From: an uncultured Paracoccaceae bacterium
Lineage (GTDB): Bacteria; Pseudomonadota; Alphaproteobacteria; Rhodobacterales; Rhodobacteraceae
Assembly (NCBI GenBank): GCA_938038825.1
Contig: CALHST010000409.1
Span: 1 to 17,470, forward strand
Length of the DNA: 17,470 nt
Direction of reading: 5' to 3'
Shown: piece after piece, positions 6,010-15,029 of the stretch
Layout of the letters: the number at the start of each line of letters is the position of its first letter
Position numbering within the stretch: position 1 is the stretch's first letter
Notes under the pieces: generated by a model
Told to the model about the DNA's origin: nothing
Database searches by the model: none
What the model saw: the letters and a program-made list of their open reading frames with translations, nothing else
Translations under genes and position numbers: made by a program

Positions 6010-7083
6010 ATGACCGCGATTGACCCCACCACACTCGACACTGAGGCTCGCCGCCAGCAACGGTTTGCCCGGATCAACAAGGCGGACGCTTGGTTTCGCG
6101 TGTTGGGTCTGGCCTGGGTAACCCCGATCCTGCGGGCCGCTTTCGGGGACAACCCGCGCGCGCAGGCTGGTGAAATCTGGCGACTGCTGGGGGTCCCTGT
6201 TTTGGCAATTGCCGTGTTCATCGGCCTTTGGGCCACCCTTGCCCCACAGGTTCAGACCTCGTTGGGGGCCGTGCCTGGCCCCGCCCAGGTCTGGGAGCAG
6301 GTCGGCGAATTGCGCGCAGACACCGTGCGCGAGGGAGAGCGCGAACAGGCGTTCTATGAGCGTCAGGCAGACCGCAACGCAAAGCATATTGCGAATGGCG
6401 AGCCCGACAAAGTCCGCGACCGCGTCTATACCGGCAAGCCCACATATTACGACCAGATATGGACCTCAATCAAAACGGTCTTCTTTGGTTTTCTGATCGC
6501 ATCTGTCGTGGCCATCCCGCTGGGTATCGCCGCGGGGCTGTCGGCCACGGCCAATGCTGCGCTGAACCCACTGATCCAGATTTTCAAACCCGTATCGCCG
6601 CTGGCTTGGCTGCCCATTGTGACGATGATCGTCTCTGCGGCCTATACGGCCAATGACGGCATGTTCTCCAAGTCGTTCCTGATTTCGGCAATCACCGTGA
6701 CGCTGTGCTCGCTTTGGCCGACATTGATCAACACGGCATTGGGCGTGAGCAGCATCGACAAGGACCTTGTCAGCGTCAGCCGCGTGCTGAAGATGAACAC
6801 CTACACCAAGATCACAAAGCTGGTTCTGCCCTCTGCGCTGCCCTTGATTTTCACCGGTCTGCGCCTGTCGCTTGGTGTCGGCTGGATGGTGTTGATTGCG
6901 GCGGAAATGCTGGCCCAGAACCCGGGCTTGGGCAAATTCGTCTGGGATGAGTTTCAGAACGGCAGCTCGCAATCGCTGGCGCGCATCATGGTTGCGGTCT
7001 TCACCATCGGGATCATCGGCTTCCTGCTGGACCGCGTGATGTATGCGCTGCAGTCCATGTTTACATTCTCGAACAACCGGTGA
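6010..7083 (+). CDS. nrtB: NrtB: nitrate ABC transporter permease
   Basis: The ATG at 6010 is preferred; the GTG at 5962 lies in the terminator stem. The 357-residue product has an N-terminal cytoplasmic stretch and a first membrane helix at about 58-80. A charged, probably periplasmic stretch of about 70 residues follows (81-150). The binding-protein-dependent permease domain, with several helices, spans about 155-345. The EAA-type coupling loop, AAEMLAQNPGLGKFVWDEF (298-315), carries the conserved Gly and contacts the ATPase. This is the CmpB/NrtB/SsuC class of permease. The ribosome binding site is weak. The stop overlaps the start of the ATPase gene (GTGA at 7080-7083), so the two are translationally coupled. 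Confidence 0.94.
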   Translation: MTAIDPTTLDTEARRQQRFARINKADAWFRVLGLAWVTPILRAAFGDNPRAQAGEIWRLLGVPVLAIAVFIGLWATLAPQVQTSLGAVPGPAQVWEQVGELRADTVREGEREQAFYERQADRNAKHIANGEPDKVRDRVYTGKPTYYDQIWTSIKTVFFGFLIASVVAIPLGIAAGLSATANAALNPLIQIFKPVSPLAWLPIVTMIVSAAYTANDGMFSKSFLISAITVTLCSLWPTLINTALGVSSIDKDLVSVSRVLKMNTYTKITKLVLPSALPLIFTGLRLSLGVGWMVLIAAEMLAQNPGLGKFVWDEFQNGSSQSLARIMVAVFTIGIIGFLLDRVMYALQSMFTFSNNR

Positions 7084-8750
7084 GCGATATGATCCTGTCC
7101 CTCAAAGACGCTTGCAAAAGTTACGGCGACACGCCGGTTCTCAAAAACATCAACCTGGATGTGGCGGAAGGTGAATTCGTGGTCCTGCTGGGCTTCTCCG
7201 GCACTGGCAAGACCACGTTGATCAACTTGTTGGCGGGGCTCGAACCGCCCACCAGCGGCGCGGTAACGTTCAAAGGCGCGCCGATCACTGAGCCGAGCCG
7301 CGAACGCGGGGTCATTTTCCAAAGTTATTCGCTGATGCCCTGGCTGACCGTGCAAGGTAATGTGGCGCTGGCCGTCGACACCATGTTCCCTGATCTGCCA
7401 AGGGCAGAACGAAGCGCCAAGGTGGATCATTATGTCGGCATGGTGGGCCTCAGCCCCGCCGCCAGCCGCCGCCCGGCTGAGCTGTCTGGTGGGATGCGCC
7501 AGCGGGTCAATGTGGCGCGCGCCCTGGCAATGGACCCGGAGGTCTTGCTCCTTGATGAGCCGCTTTCCGCGCTCGACGCACTCACCCGCGCCAACCTGGC
7601 CGACGAGATTGAAGCGATCTGGGACGCCGACAAAAAGACCTGTGTGCTGATCACCAACGACGTAGACGAGGCGATCATTTTGGCGGATCGCATCATCGCG
7701 CTGAACCCTGACGGCACATTGGGCGATGAATTCAGCGTCGACATCCCCCGCCCCCGTGACCGCGTGGCGATGAACACGGACGAGGCGTTCAAAGCCCTGC
7801 GCGCGCAAGTGACAAACTACCTGATGGACGTGGGCATCGCCGCGAAGGTGGAAGAGACGCGGTTGTTGCCCAACGTGACCCCGATCCACGGCGTGCCTGC
7901 CGCGGTGGCCCGGGCGCAAGAAGGCGGGATTGAAGAAAAATTCCTCAACTTCTCACAACTCGACAAGGTTTATCCTACACCCAAAGGCCCGCTGACCGTG
8001 GTGGAAGGCTTCGATCTGAAGATCAACAAGGGCGAATTTATCTCGCTCATCGGTCATTCTGGCTGTGGTAAATCGACGGTGCTGACCATGGCAGCGGGGC
8101 TGAACCCGATCTCCAAGGGCGCGATCCGGCTAGATGGCTGGAACGTGGAAGGCGCGGACCCCGAACGCGCGGTGGTGTTCCAGTCGCCGAACCTGTTCCC
8201 GTGGCTCACGGCAAAGGAAAACGTGGCGATTGGCGTGGACAAGGTCTACCCGCGCGCCAGCCAGGCCGAACGTCGGGACGTGGTCGAATACTACCTCGAA
8301 CGGGTTGGTCTGGCCGACAGCATGGACAAGGGCGCCGCTGATCTGTCCAACGGCATGAAACAGCGCGTCGGCATTGCACGGGCCTTCGCGCTCTCCCCCA
8401 AACTGCTGCTGCTTGATGAACCGTTCGGAATGCTTGACAGCCTGACCCGTTGGGAGCTGCAAGAGGTGCTGATGGAAGTCTGGTCGCGCACCAAGGTGAC
8501 TGCGATCTGCGTGACCCATGACGTTGATGAAGCCATTTTGTTGGCCGACCGCGTCGTGATGATGACCAACGGGCCGCAGGCCACGATTGGCAAAATCACC
8601 AACGTCGATTTGCCCCGCCCGCGCACCCGCAAGGCGCTTTTGGAACATCCCGACTACTACGCTTACCGCCAGGAAGTTCTGGATTTCCTCGAAGAATATG
8701 AGCACGGCGCAAAACCCAAATCAAAACCCAAAGCCATCGCAGCGGAGTAG
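7080..8750 (+). CDS. nrtC: Double-domain nitrate ABC transporter ATPase (NrtC/NrtD-like fusion)
   Basis: This 556-residue protein contains two complete ABC ATPase domains in tandem, so one chain supplies both nucleotide sites for NrtB. Domain 1 (about 5-245) has Walker A GFSGTGKTT (38-46), Q-loop Gln81, signature LSGGM (135-139), Walker B and Glu160, and SALD (163-166). Its switch reads ITNDVDEA, so the usual His is Asn193. Domain 2 (about 290-535) has GHSGCGKST (325-333), Q-loop Gln368, signature LSNGM (422-426), DEP (446-448) and a normal switch His480. The two sites are therefore not equivalent. This is not the cyanobacterial NrtC, which fuses one ATPase to a substrate-binding domain; the symbol is by position in the operon. 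The start is GTG 7080 overlapping the nrtB stop, or the in-frame ATG 7089. Confidence 0.92.
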   Translation: MSDMILSLKDACKSYGDTPVLKNINLDVAEGEFVVLLGFSGTGKTTLINLLAGLEPPTSGAVTFKGAPITEPSRERGVIFQSYSLMPWLTVQGNVALAVDTMFPDLPRAERSAKVDHYVGMVGLSPAASRRPAELSGGMRQRVNVARALAMDPEVLLLDEPLSALDALTRANLADEIEAIWDADKKTCVLITNDVDEAIILADRIIALNPDGTLGDEFSVDIPRPRDRVAMNTDEAFKALRAQVTNYLMDVGIAAKVEETRLLPNVTPIHGVPAAVARAQEGGIEEKFLNFSQLDKVYPTPKGPLTVVEGFDLKINKGEFISLIGHSGCGKSTVLTMAAGLNPISKGAIRLDGWNVEGADPERAVVFQSPNLFPWLTAKENVAIGVDKVYPRASQAERRDVVEYYLERVGLADSMDKGAADLSNGMKQRVGIARAFALSPKLLLLDEPFGMLDSLTRWELQEVLMEVWSRTKVTAICVTHDVDEAILLADRVVMMTNGPQATIGKITNVDLPRPRTRKALLEHPDYYAYRQEVLDFLEEYEHGAKPKSKPKAIAAE

Positions 8751-8753
8751 GAC

Positions 8754-11180
8754 ATGACACAGAAGTTAATCGTCATCGGCGCAGGCATGGCCACGGGGCG
8801 CATGTTGGAGGCGTTGGTTGAGGCCGATGCAGAATACGAGATCACACTGATCAACGGCGAGCCGCGGGGGAACTACAATCGCATCATGTTGTCGCCCGTC
8901 TTGTCCGGCGAAAAGACCTACGCTGAGATCGTGACGCATGATGACGTTTGGTATGCGGACCACGGCATCACAACCCGCTTTGGGTGTTTCGTCGATGCGG
9001 TGGACTGCGCGGCCAAAACGGTCACCCTCACGACAGGCGAGGCTCTAACCTACGACAAACTGGTGTTCGGCACAGGGTCCAACCCCTTCATGATCCCCTT
9101 CCCTGGTCACGATCTGGATGGCGTCATCGCTTACCGAGATCTGGAGGACACCCAAAAGATGATGGGCCTTGGCCCCGACAGCAAATGTGTCGTGATCGGC
9201 GGTGGTTTGCTTGGTCTGGAAGCGGCGGCGGGCATGGCTGCGCGCGGGGTCGATGTGACCGTCGTGCACATAATGGGCCACCTGATGGAACGCCAGCTGG
9301 ATGAGGCGGCGGGCTATCTTTTGCGCAAGGCGCTCGTGGACAAGGGCATATCCATCAAATGCAGCGCCAACTCAAAAGAAATTCTGGGCGAGAATGGTCA
9401 CGTCAAGGCGCTGTTGCTGGATGACGGCACCGAACTGCCCTGCGATCTGCTGGTTATGGCCGTGGGCATTCGCCCCAATGTGAAGCTGGCGCAGGACGCA
9501 GGGCTGGCAGTGGGCAAAGGCATTCACGTGGATGATCAGATGATCACCTCGGACGCCGACATTCTTGCTGTCGGGGAATGTGTTGAACATGACGGCGCGA
9601 TCTTTGGGCTTGTGGCGCCTCTGTATGATCAGGCCAAGGTGGCCGCGCAATCGTTGATGGGAAAAGACGCGGCGTTTGTGCAAAAAGAGCTGTCAACAAA
9701 GTTGAAGGTCACGGGCTGTGATCTGTTCAGTGCGGGTGATTTTGCAGACGGCGACGGGCGCGAGGACATCGTGTTCCGCGATCCCGGACGGGGTGTTTAT
9801 CGCCGCTTGGTCATTGAAAACAACATCGTCAAAGGCGCGGTGATGTATGGGGACACTGCCGACAGCAACTGGTTCTTCGGCCTGATCCGCGACAAGACTG
9901 ATATCAGCGATATGCGCGACACGCTGATCTTTGGCCCTGCCTATCAAGGGGGGACCCCCCTGGACCCTTTAGCAGTTGTTGCAGCCTTACCGCGTGATGC
10001 GGAGATCTGTGGCTGCAACGGAATCTGCAAAGGGCAAATCGAAGACGCCATCGCGGCGGGTGCCTGTGATCTGGGCGCGATCAAAGCCACGACCAAGGCG
10101 AGCGCGTCCTGCGGGACCTGTACGGGCCTCGTAGAACAGGTGCTGGCCGTCACATTGGGCGACGATTTCGTCGTGCCCGCGGCGGCGGCAATTTGCGGCT
10201 GCATCGACATGACCCATGAAGACCTGCGCCGCATGATCAAAAGTCAGCGCCTCACCTCTATGCCTGCCGTTTGGCAGGAATGCGGCTGGAAAACATCCTG
10301 TGGCTGCCACATCTGCCGCCCTGCGTTGAATTTCTATCTGCTGGCCGATTGGCCGCTGGAATATCAAGACGACCCGCAATCGCGGTTTATCAACGAACGC
10401 AAGCACGCCAACATCCAAAAGGACGGTACGTTTTCCGTGGTGCCACGCATGTGGGGCGGCATCACGACGCCAGACGAATTACGTGCGATTGCCGATGCGG
10501 CGGACAAATACAGGGTGCCGACCGTCAAGGTCACGGGTGGGCAGCGGATCGACTTGCTGGGCGTGAAGGGTGAGGATTTACCAGCCATCTGGGCCGATCT
10601 AAACGCCGCTGGCATGGTGTCGGGCTATGCCTATTCCAAGGGGCTGCGTACGGTGAAAACCTGCGTGGGCACAGATCACTGCCGGTTTGGCACGCAGGAT
10701 TCCACGGGTCTGGGCATCAAACTGGAACAAACACTCCATGGGTCATGGACGCCGCACAAGTTGAAGCTTGGCGTGTCCGGCTGCCCGCGCAATTGTGCTG
10801 AGGCCACGTGCAAAGACATCGGCGTTGTTTGTGTGGAGTCCGGCTATCATATCAGCATCGGCGGTGCCGCTGGCATGGATGTCAAGGAAACCGAACTGCT
10901 GTGTCAGGTCGATACCGAAGAAGATGCTATTCTGGTCATCAAGGCTGTTACGCAGCTTTACCGTGAAAACGCTAGGTATCTCGACCGGATTTATAAATGG
11001 ATGGCCAAGGTTGGGCTGGACTGGATCAAGGAACGTGTTGAAACCGAACGGGATGCGCTGGTTGAACGATTTGAGCTCAGCCAGACGATCTATCGCCATG
11101 ATCCATGGGCAGATCATGTCGTAAAGCAAACGGAACGCTATCGGCCCCTCGCCAATCTGTCATTGGAGGCCGCCGAATGA
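8754..11180 (+). CDS. nirB: NirB: assimilatory NAD(P)H nitrite reductase, large subunit
   Basis: This 808-residue protein reduces nitrite to ammonium with six electrons. The order is an FAD-binding Rossmann motif GAGMATG (9-15), an NAD(P)H-binding motif IGGGLLGLEAA near residue 147, and a first BFD-like [2Fe-2S] domain with Cys419, 421, 453 and 456. A second BFD-like domain has Cys481, 483, 518 and 521. The nitrite/sulfite reductase ferredoxin-like and haem domains follow. The [4Fe-4S]-sirohaem ligands are Cys637, Cys643 (CVGTDHC) and Cys677, Cys681 (GCPRNC). All expected cofactor ligands are present. It starts 3 bases after the ATPase stop and overlaps nirD by ATGA. The sirohaem it needs is supplied by cysG at the end of the operon. 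Confidence 0.95.
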   Translation: MTQKLIVIGAGMATGRMLEALVEADAEYEITLINGEPRGNYNRIMLSPVLSGEKTYAEIVTHDDVWYADHGITTRFGCFVDAVDCAAKTVTLTTGEALTYDKLVFGTGSNPFMIPFPGHDLDGVIAYRDLEDTQKMMGLGPDSKCVVIGGGLLGLEAAAGMAARGVDVTVVHIMGHLMERQLDEAAGYLLRKALVDKGISIKCSANSKEILGENGHVKALLLDDGTELPCDLLVMAVGIRPNVKLAQDAGLAVGKGIHVDDQMITSDADILAVGECVEHDGAIFGLVAPLYDQAKVAAQSLMGKDAAFVQKELSTKLKVTGCDLFSAGDFADGDGREDIVFRDPGRGVYRRLVIENNIVKGAVMYGDTADSNWFFGLIRDKTDISDMRDTLIFGPAYQGGTPLDPLAVVAALPRDAEICGCNGICKGQIEDAIAAGACDLGAIKATTKASASCGTCTGLVEQVLAVTLGDDFVVPAAAAICGCIDMTHEDLRRMIKSQRLTSMPAVWQECGWKTSCGCHICRPALNFYLLADWPLEYQDDPQSRFINERKHANIQKDGTFSVVPRMWGGITTPDELRAIADAADKYRVPTVKVTGGQRIDLLGVKGEDLPAIWADLNAAGMVSGYAYSKGLRTVKTCVGTDHCRFGTQDSTGLGIKLEQTLHGSWTPHKLKLGVSGCPRNCAEATCKDIGVVCVESGYHISIGGAAGMDVKETELLCQVDTEEDAILVIKAVTQLYRENARYLDRIYKWMAKVGLDWIKERVETERDALVERFELSQTIYRHDPWADHVVKQTERYRPLANLSLEAAE

Positions 11181-11524
11181 CCGATTGGATCGATATCGCC
11201 CCGCTAGAAAACGTACCGGCGCGTGGTGCACGGGTGATCAAGACCGCGCTTGGCTGTGTGGCTGTGTTTCGGACCGCCGATGATCATGTCTTTGCGCTTG
11301 ATAATGCCTGCCCGCACAAGGCGGGGCCTTTGGCCGACGGGATTGTGCACGGCACCTCCGTCACTTGTCCGCTGCACAACTGGGTGATTTCGCTGGAAAC
11401 AGGCGAGGCGCAGGGCGCGGATGAGGGCCGCGTGGCGACCTACCCCGCCCGCGTCGAAAGGGGGCGCATCCTGCTCAACCGAACCTTCCTGCAAGCGGGC
11501 AGAACTGACGAGGCCGCCGCATGA
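11177..11524 (+). CDS. nirD: NirD: Rieske-type nitrite reductase small subunit
   Basis: This 115-residue Rieske-fold protein starts at ATG 11177, overlapping the nirB stop. It keeps all four ligands of a [2Fe-2S] Rieske cluster: Cys45-Pro-His47 (ACPHKAGPL) and Cys64-Pro-Leu-His67 (TCPLHNW). As I recall, the small subunit in enterobacteria lacks the cluster ligands, whereas cluster-bearing versions such as NasG of Paracoccus carry electrons between NirB and the nitrate reductase. Given its place between nirB and nasA, a shared electron-carrier role for both reductases is plausible. It also overlaps nasA by ATGA. Confidence 0.93.
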   Translation: MTDWIDIAPLENVPARGARVIKTALGCVAVFRTADDHVFALDNACPHKAGPLADGIVHGTSVTCPLHNWVISLETGEAQGADEGRVATYPARVERGRILLNRTFLQAGRTDEAAA

Positions 11525-14097
11525 CCCTGACCCGCACAACCTGCCCCTATTGCGGCGTGGGCTGCGGGGTTCTGGCGGGGGCTGATGGTACGATCAAGGG
11601 CGACCCCGACCATCCGGCGAATTTCGGGCGGCTGTGTTCCAAAGGGGCTGCCTTGGGTGAGACGATTGATCTGGACGGGCGGTTGCTCGCGCCCAAGGTC
11701 CGTGGGGTGACGACCGATTGGGACAGCGCCCTTGATCTGGTGGCCTCGAAATTCAGCGCGGCAATTGCCGAACATGGCTCCGACAGCGTAGCCTTCTACG
11801 CGTCGGGCCAGCTTTTGACCGAGGACTACTATGTCGCCAACAAGCTGATGAAAGGCTTCATCGGGTCCGCAAATATCGACACCAATTCGCGTCTGTGCAT
11901 GGCATCCAGCGTGGCAGGCCACAAACGCGCCTTCGGCACCGACACCGTGCCCGGAACCTACGAAGATCTTGAGCAGGCGGACCTGATTGTGCTGGTGGGA
12001 TCGAACCTCGCGTGGTGCCATCCGGTTTTGTACCAAAGAATTGCCGCCGCAAAAGAGGCGCGGCCCGCCATGCGCATCGTCAACATTGACCCGCGCCGCA
12101 CCGCCACCAGCGATCTGGCCGATCTGCACCTGTCCATCGCTCCTGACGGCGATGTCGCCTTGTTCAACAGGTTGCTGGCGCATCTGGCAAAGACAGAACA
12201 GATCGACGCGGCCTTTACATCCGAGCATGTGAACGGCGTGGCCGACGCAATGCGTTCGGCGTGCGCCTCGGACCTCAAGGACACGGGCCTGACGGCGCAT
12301 GACCTTGCCGCGTTCTTTCAGCTCTGGGCTGAAACGGACAGGGTCGTCACCGTCTATTCCCAAGGGGTGAACCAGTCCCAAAGCGGCACTGACAAAGTCA
12401 ATGCGATCCTGAACTGTCACCTTGCGACGGGGCGGATCGGCAAGCCCGGGTGCGGTCCGTTTTCTGTCACCGGCCAACCCAATGCCATGGGAGGCCGCGA
12501 GGTGGGCGGGCTGGCCAATATGCTGGCCAACCATCTGGAGATCGATAATCCGGCCCATCGCGCCGCCGTGCAAGAGTTTTGGAACAGCCCGGCGATCTGC
12601 CCTAAACCGGGGCTCAAGGCGGTCGATCTGTTTCAGGCCTGCGCTGACGGAAAGATCAAGGCGCTCTGGATCATGTCCACCAACCCCGCCGTGTCCATGC
12701 CCGATAGCGATGCCGTGGCCAAGGCGATTGCCAATGTCCCGTTCGTCGTCACCTCGGACATGATCGAAAAGACGGACACCAATGCGTTGGCCGATGTGCT
12801 TTTGCCCGCCGCTGGCTGGGGCGAAAAGGACGGCACCGTCACGAACTCCGAACGCCGTATTTCGCGCCAGCGGGCGTTCCTGAAAACACCGGGCGAGGCG
12901 CGCCCCGATTGGCGGATCGTAAGCGATGTGGCCGCGCGGATGGGATATGGTGAGGCCTTTCCTTATCGTTCACCAGCCGAAATCTTCGCGGAATACGTGG
13001 CACTGGATGCCGCACTCTCGCCGTTCTCGCGCGATCTGGACCTCAGCATCTTTGCCGACGCCGACTATGCCGGGCTGATCCCGACGCAATGGCCACAGAA
13101 CGGGAAACGCTTTTTCGCGGATGGGCAGTTCTATCACCCCGACGGCAAGGCTCGCATGATTGCAGTGACGTCGCCCAAGCTGTCAAAGCCAAGATATGCC
13201 CTGAACACCGGCCGCAACCGCGATCAGTGGCATACGATGACGCGCACGGGAAAATCCGCGCGGTTGGGCGCGCATCTGGCGGAACCTTACGTTGAAATCC
13301 ACCCCGCCGATGCAATCAAATTGGGGGCCTCCCCTGGTGCGATCATCGACGTCGAAAGCCTCTATGGCGCGTCTCGGCTGCGCGCATTGATCACCGATCG
13401 CGCCCCAAAGGGCCAGTTGTTTGCGCCGATGCATTGGACACGGCAACAGACCAATCGTGCGACGATCAACAGCCTAACCGCGCCTGTGGTTGATCCCGTT
13501 TCAGGGCAGCCCGCACTTAAGGCTGGCGCGGTGACGGCACAGGTGTATCGCGCAAAATGGTACGGATTTCTTGCCAGCGGCCAACACCCCGCAGCGCAAA
13601 CGCCTTATGCGGCAACGGCCCGCACTGCGACAGGGTGGCGGGCGGAATTGGCGGGTCGCAAGATGCCCGCAGATTGGGTGACCGAAGCACGACTGCTCAC
13701 GGGACTGGATGTGGCCGAGGCGTCAATCCAAACCGACGCCGCCAGTGGTGCCGCCCGTGTGGCTCTTGTGCGGGATGGCGTGATCGCCGCACTCTTGTTC
13801 GTCGCACCGCGCCCCGTTGTGGTCGCCCGCACCGCTGTTATCGCGGCCATCGGCACCGATACCGCTCCGCTAGCCGCGCTTGCCGGACGCAGTGCCGCCA
13901 ATTTGCCCGATCCCGGGGCTACGGTTTGCGCCTGTTTCAATGTCGGGCGCAACACATTGATCTCGGCCATTGCAAATGGCGCAGGCACCGTTGTGGCCTT
14001 GGGTCAAGCGACCTGCGCAGGCACGAATTGCGGGTCGTGCAAACCCGAACTCCAATCCCTGATCGCCGGGGCGTCGACCCCGATGGCCGCCGAGTGA
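11521..14097 (+). CDS. nasA: NasA: assimilatory nitrate reductase catalytic subunit (Mo-bisMGD)
   Basis: This 858-residue cytoplasmic molybdoenzyme reduces nitrate to nitrite. It has no Tat signal. The N-terminal [4Fe-4S] ligands are Cys8, Cys11, Cys15 (CPYCGVGCGV) and Cys39 (LCSKGAA). The molybdopterin oxidoreductase domains follow, with Cys127 in NSRLCMASS the likely Mo ligand and the MGGREVGG segment near 322. The molybdopterin-dinucleotide-binding domain (HTMTRTGKSARL onward) lies in the last third. The C-terminus is a BFD-like [2Fe-2S] domain with Cys803, Cys805, Cys837 and Cys840, as in the NasA/NasC class that takes electrons from an NADH-dependent flavoprotein or Rieske partner. No separate nitrate reductase flavoprotein gene is present, so NirB with NirD is the likely electron source. 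It is called NasC in Paracoccus. Confidence 0.95.
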   Translation: MTLTRTTCPYCGVGCGVLAGADGTIKGDPDHPANFGRLCSKGAALGETIDLDGRLLAPKVRGVTTDWDSALDLVASKFSAAIAEHGSDSVAFYASGQLLTEDYYVANKLMKGFIGSANIDTNSRLCMASSVAGHKRAFGTDTVPGTYEDLEQADLIVLVGSNLAWCHPVLYQRIAAAKEARPAMRIVNIDPRRTATSDLADLHLSIAPDGDVALFNRLLAHLAKTEQIDAAFTSEHVNGVADAMRSACASDLKDTGLTAHDLAAFFQLWAETDRVVTVYSQGVNQSQSGTDKVNAILNCHLATGRIGKPGCGPFSVTGQPNAMGGREVGGLANMLANHLEIDNPAHRAAVQEFWNSPAICPKPGLKAVDLFQACADGKIKALWIMSTNPAVSMPDSDAVAKAIANVPFVVTSDMIEKTDTNALADVLLPAAGWGEKDGTVTNSERRISRQRAFLKTPGEARPDWRIVSDVAARMGYGEAFPYRSPAEIFAEYVALDAALSPFSRDLDLSIFADADYAGLIPTQWPQNGKRFFADGQFYHPDGKARMIAVTSPKLSKPRYALNTGRNRDQWHTMTRTGKSARLGAHLAEPYVEIHPADAIKLGASPGAIIDVESLYGASRLRALITDRAPKGQLFAPMHWTRQQTNRATINSLTAPVVDPVSGQPALKAGAVTAQVYRAKWYGFLASGQHPAAQTPYAATARTATGWRAELAGRKMPADWVTEARLLTGLDVAEASIQTDAASGAARVALVRDGVIAALLFVAPRPVVVARTAVIAAIGTDTAPLAALAGRSAANLPDPGATVCACFNVGRNTLISAIANGAGTVVALGQATCAGTNCGSCKPELQSLIAGASTPMAAE

Positions 14098-15029
14098 GTA
14101 TTGCACCCTTCGTCCGGGTCGTCGCCCGCGGCGCAGGGCGGGCACGGCCCTTGACCCTGCCCGAAGCACAGGAGGCCATGTCGCTCATCCTGCAAGGTGA
14201 GGCTGCACCCGAGGCCATCGGCGCGCTTTTGATGGTCCTGCGGTTGCGTGGCGAGACACCGGAAGAGATTGCCGGATTTACCGCCGCTCTGCGGCACCAT
14301 GTGTCCGGCACACTTGCTGCGGCAGATCTTGATTGGCCATCTTATGCCGCAGGACGCAGCCGTGGTGCGCCGCTGTTCCTTCTGGCGGCACGCTTGGTCG
14401 CGCAGGCGGGATATCGCGTGTCAATCCACGGCAGGAACTCCCATCAGGCCTCCAGCGCCTCGGTGCGCGACGCAATCGATCTGGCCGGGCCGGCCGTGAG
14501 CTATACACCGCTTGAAACGCTCAGCCCTGCGGCTTTCAACTTGCTGAATTTGCGCGACACCTTCGGTCTTCGCTCGTGTATCAACACCGTCCTGCGGATG
14601 TGGAACCCGTCGCAGGCCCCTGTCAGCGTGCAGGGCGTATTCCATCCATCGTATCGCGGTCTGCAAGCACAAGCGGCTGACCTGCTGGGCCAACGCGACT
14701 TGGCGATCATCAAAGGCGGCGGGGGCGAATTTGAACGCCACCCCTCAAAGGACGTTGCGGTCTTCGGTCTGCGCGACGGTGCCCATGCCAAACATACCGC
14801 TGCCGCTTTGCTGGATGACACCCGCCGTTTGCACGAACAGGGCAGCGGCGTGGACCTGCGCAGCCTCTGGCACGGAGTGATCGAAGACGACTTTGCAGTT
14901 GCGACCGTCACCGGCACTGCCGCACTCGTGCTCTTTGCGCTCAAAGCCGCACCTACCCTGAACGATGCCGATCACATGGCCCGCGCCCTTTGGGCCGTGC
15001 GCCACCAGCCAGAAAGCCTCTCCGCATGA
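14094..15029 (+). CDS. TrpD2/YbiB-like glycosyltransferase-family-3 protein in the nas operon
   Basis: The start GTG 14094 overlaps the nasA stop (GTGA), giving 311 residues; the longer open frame upstream lies antiparallel in phase to nasA and is not used. The N-terminal helical domain (LTLPEAQEAMSLILQGE, ALLMVLRLRGETPEEIAGF) and the alpha/beta body are those of anthranilate phosphoribosyltransferase relatives. The diphosphate-binding GTGGD motif of true TrpD is replaced by DWPSYAAGRSRGAP (about 79-92). A Gly-rich KGGGGEFERHPSKD segment lies near 227. This matches the TrpD2/YbiB group, reported to bind nucleic acid and not to act in tryptophan synthesis. Its tight coupling between nasA and cysG suggests a role tied to nitrate assimilation, but none is known to me. 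Confidence 0.85.
   Translation: MSIAPFVRVVARGAGRARPLTLPEAQEAMSLILQGEAAPEAIGALLMVLRLRGETPEEIAGFTAALRHHVSGTLAAADLDWPSYAAGRSRGAPLFLLAARLVAQAGYRVSIHGRNSHQASSASVRDAIDLAGPAVSYTPLETLSPAAFNLLNLRDTFGLRSCINTVLRMWNPSQAPVSVQGVFHPSYRGLQAQAADLLGQRDLAIIKGGGGEFERHPSKDVAVFGLRDGAHAKHTAAALLDDTRRLHEQGSGVDLRSLWHGVIEDDFAVATVTGTAALVLFALKAAPTLNDADHMARALWAVRHQPESLSA

Noticed and set aside
5038..6387. A 449-codon minus-strand open frame opposite nrtA and nrtB
   Set aside because: It lies antisense to two clear genes, spans their intergenic terminator and has His/Gly/Arg-rich composition typical of the antisense shadow of GC-rich codons.
6954..7919. A 321-codon minus-strand open frame opposite nrtB and the ATPase gene
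   Set aside because: Antisense shadow over conserved Walker and signature motifs.
11440..12573. A 377-codon minus-strand open frame opposite nasA
   Set aside because: Fully antisense to the conserved N-terminal half of nasA; composition of a shadow frame, no ribosome binding site.
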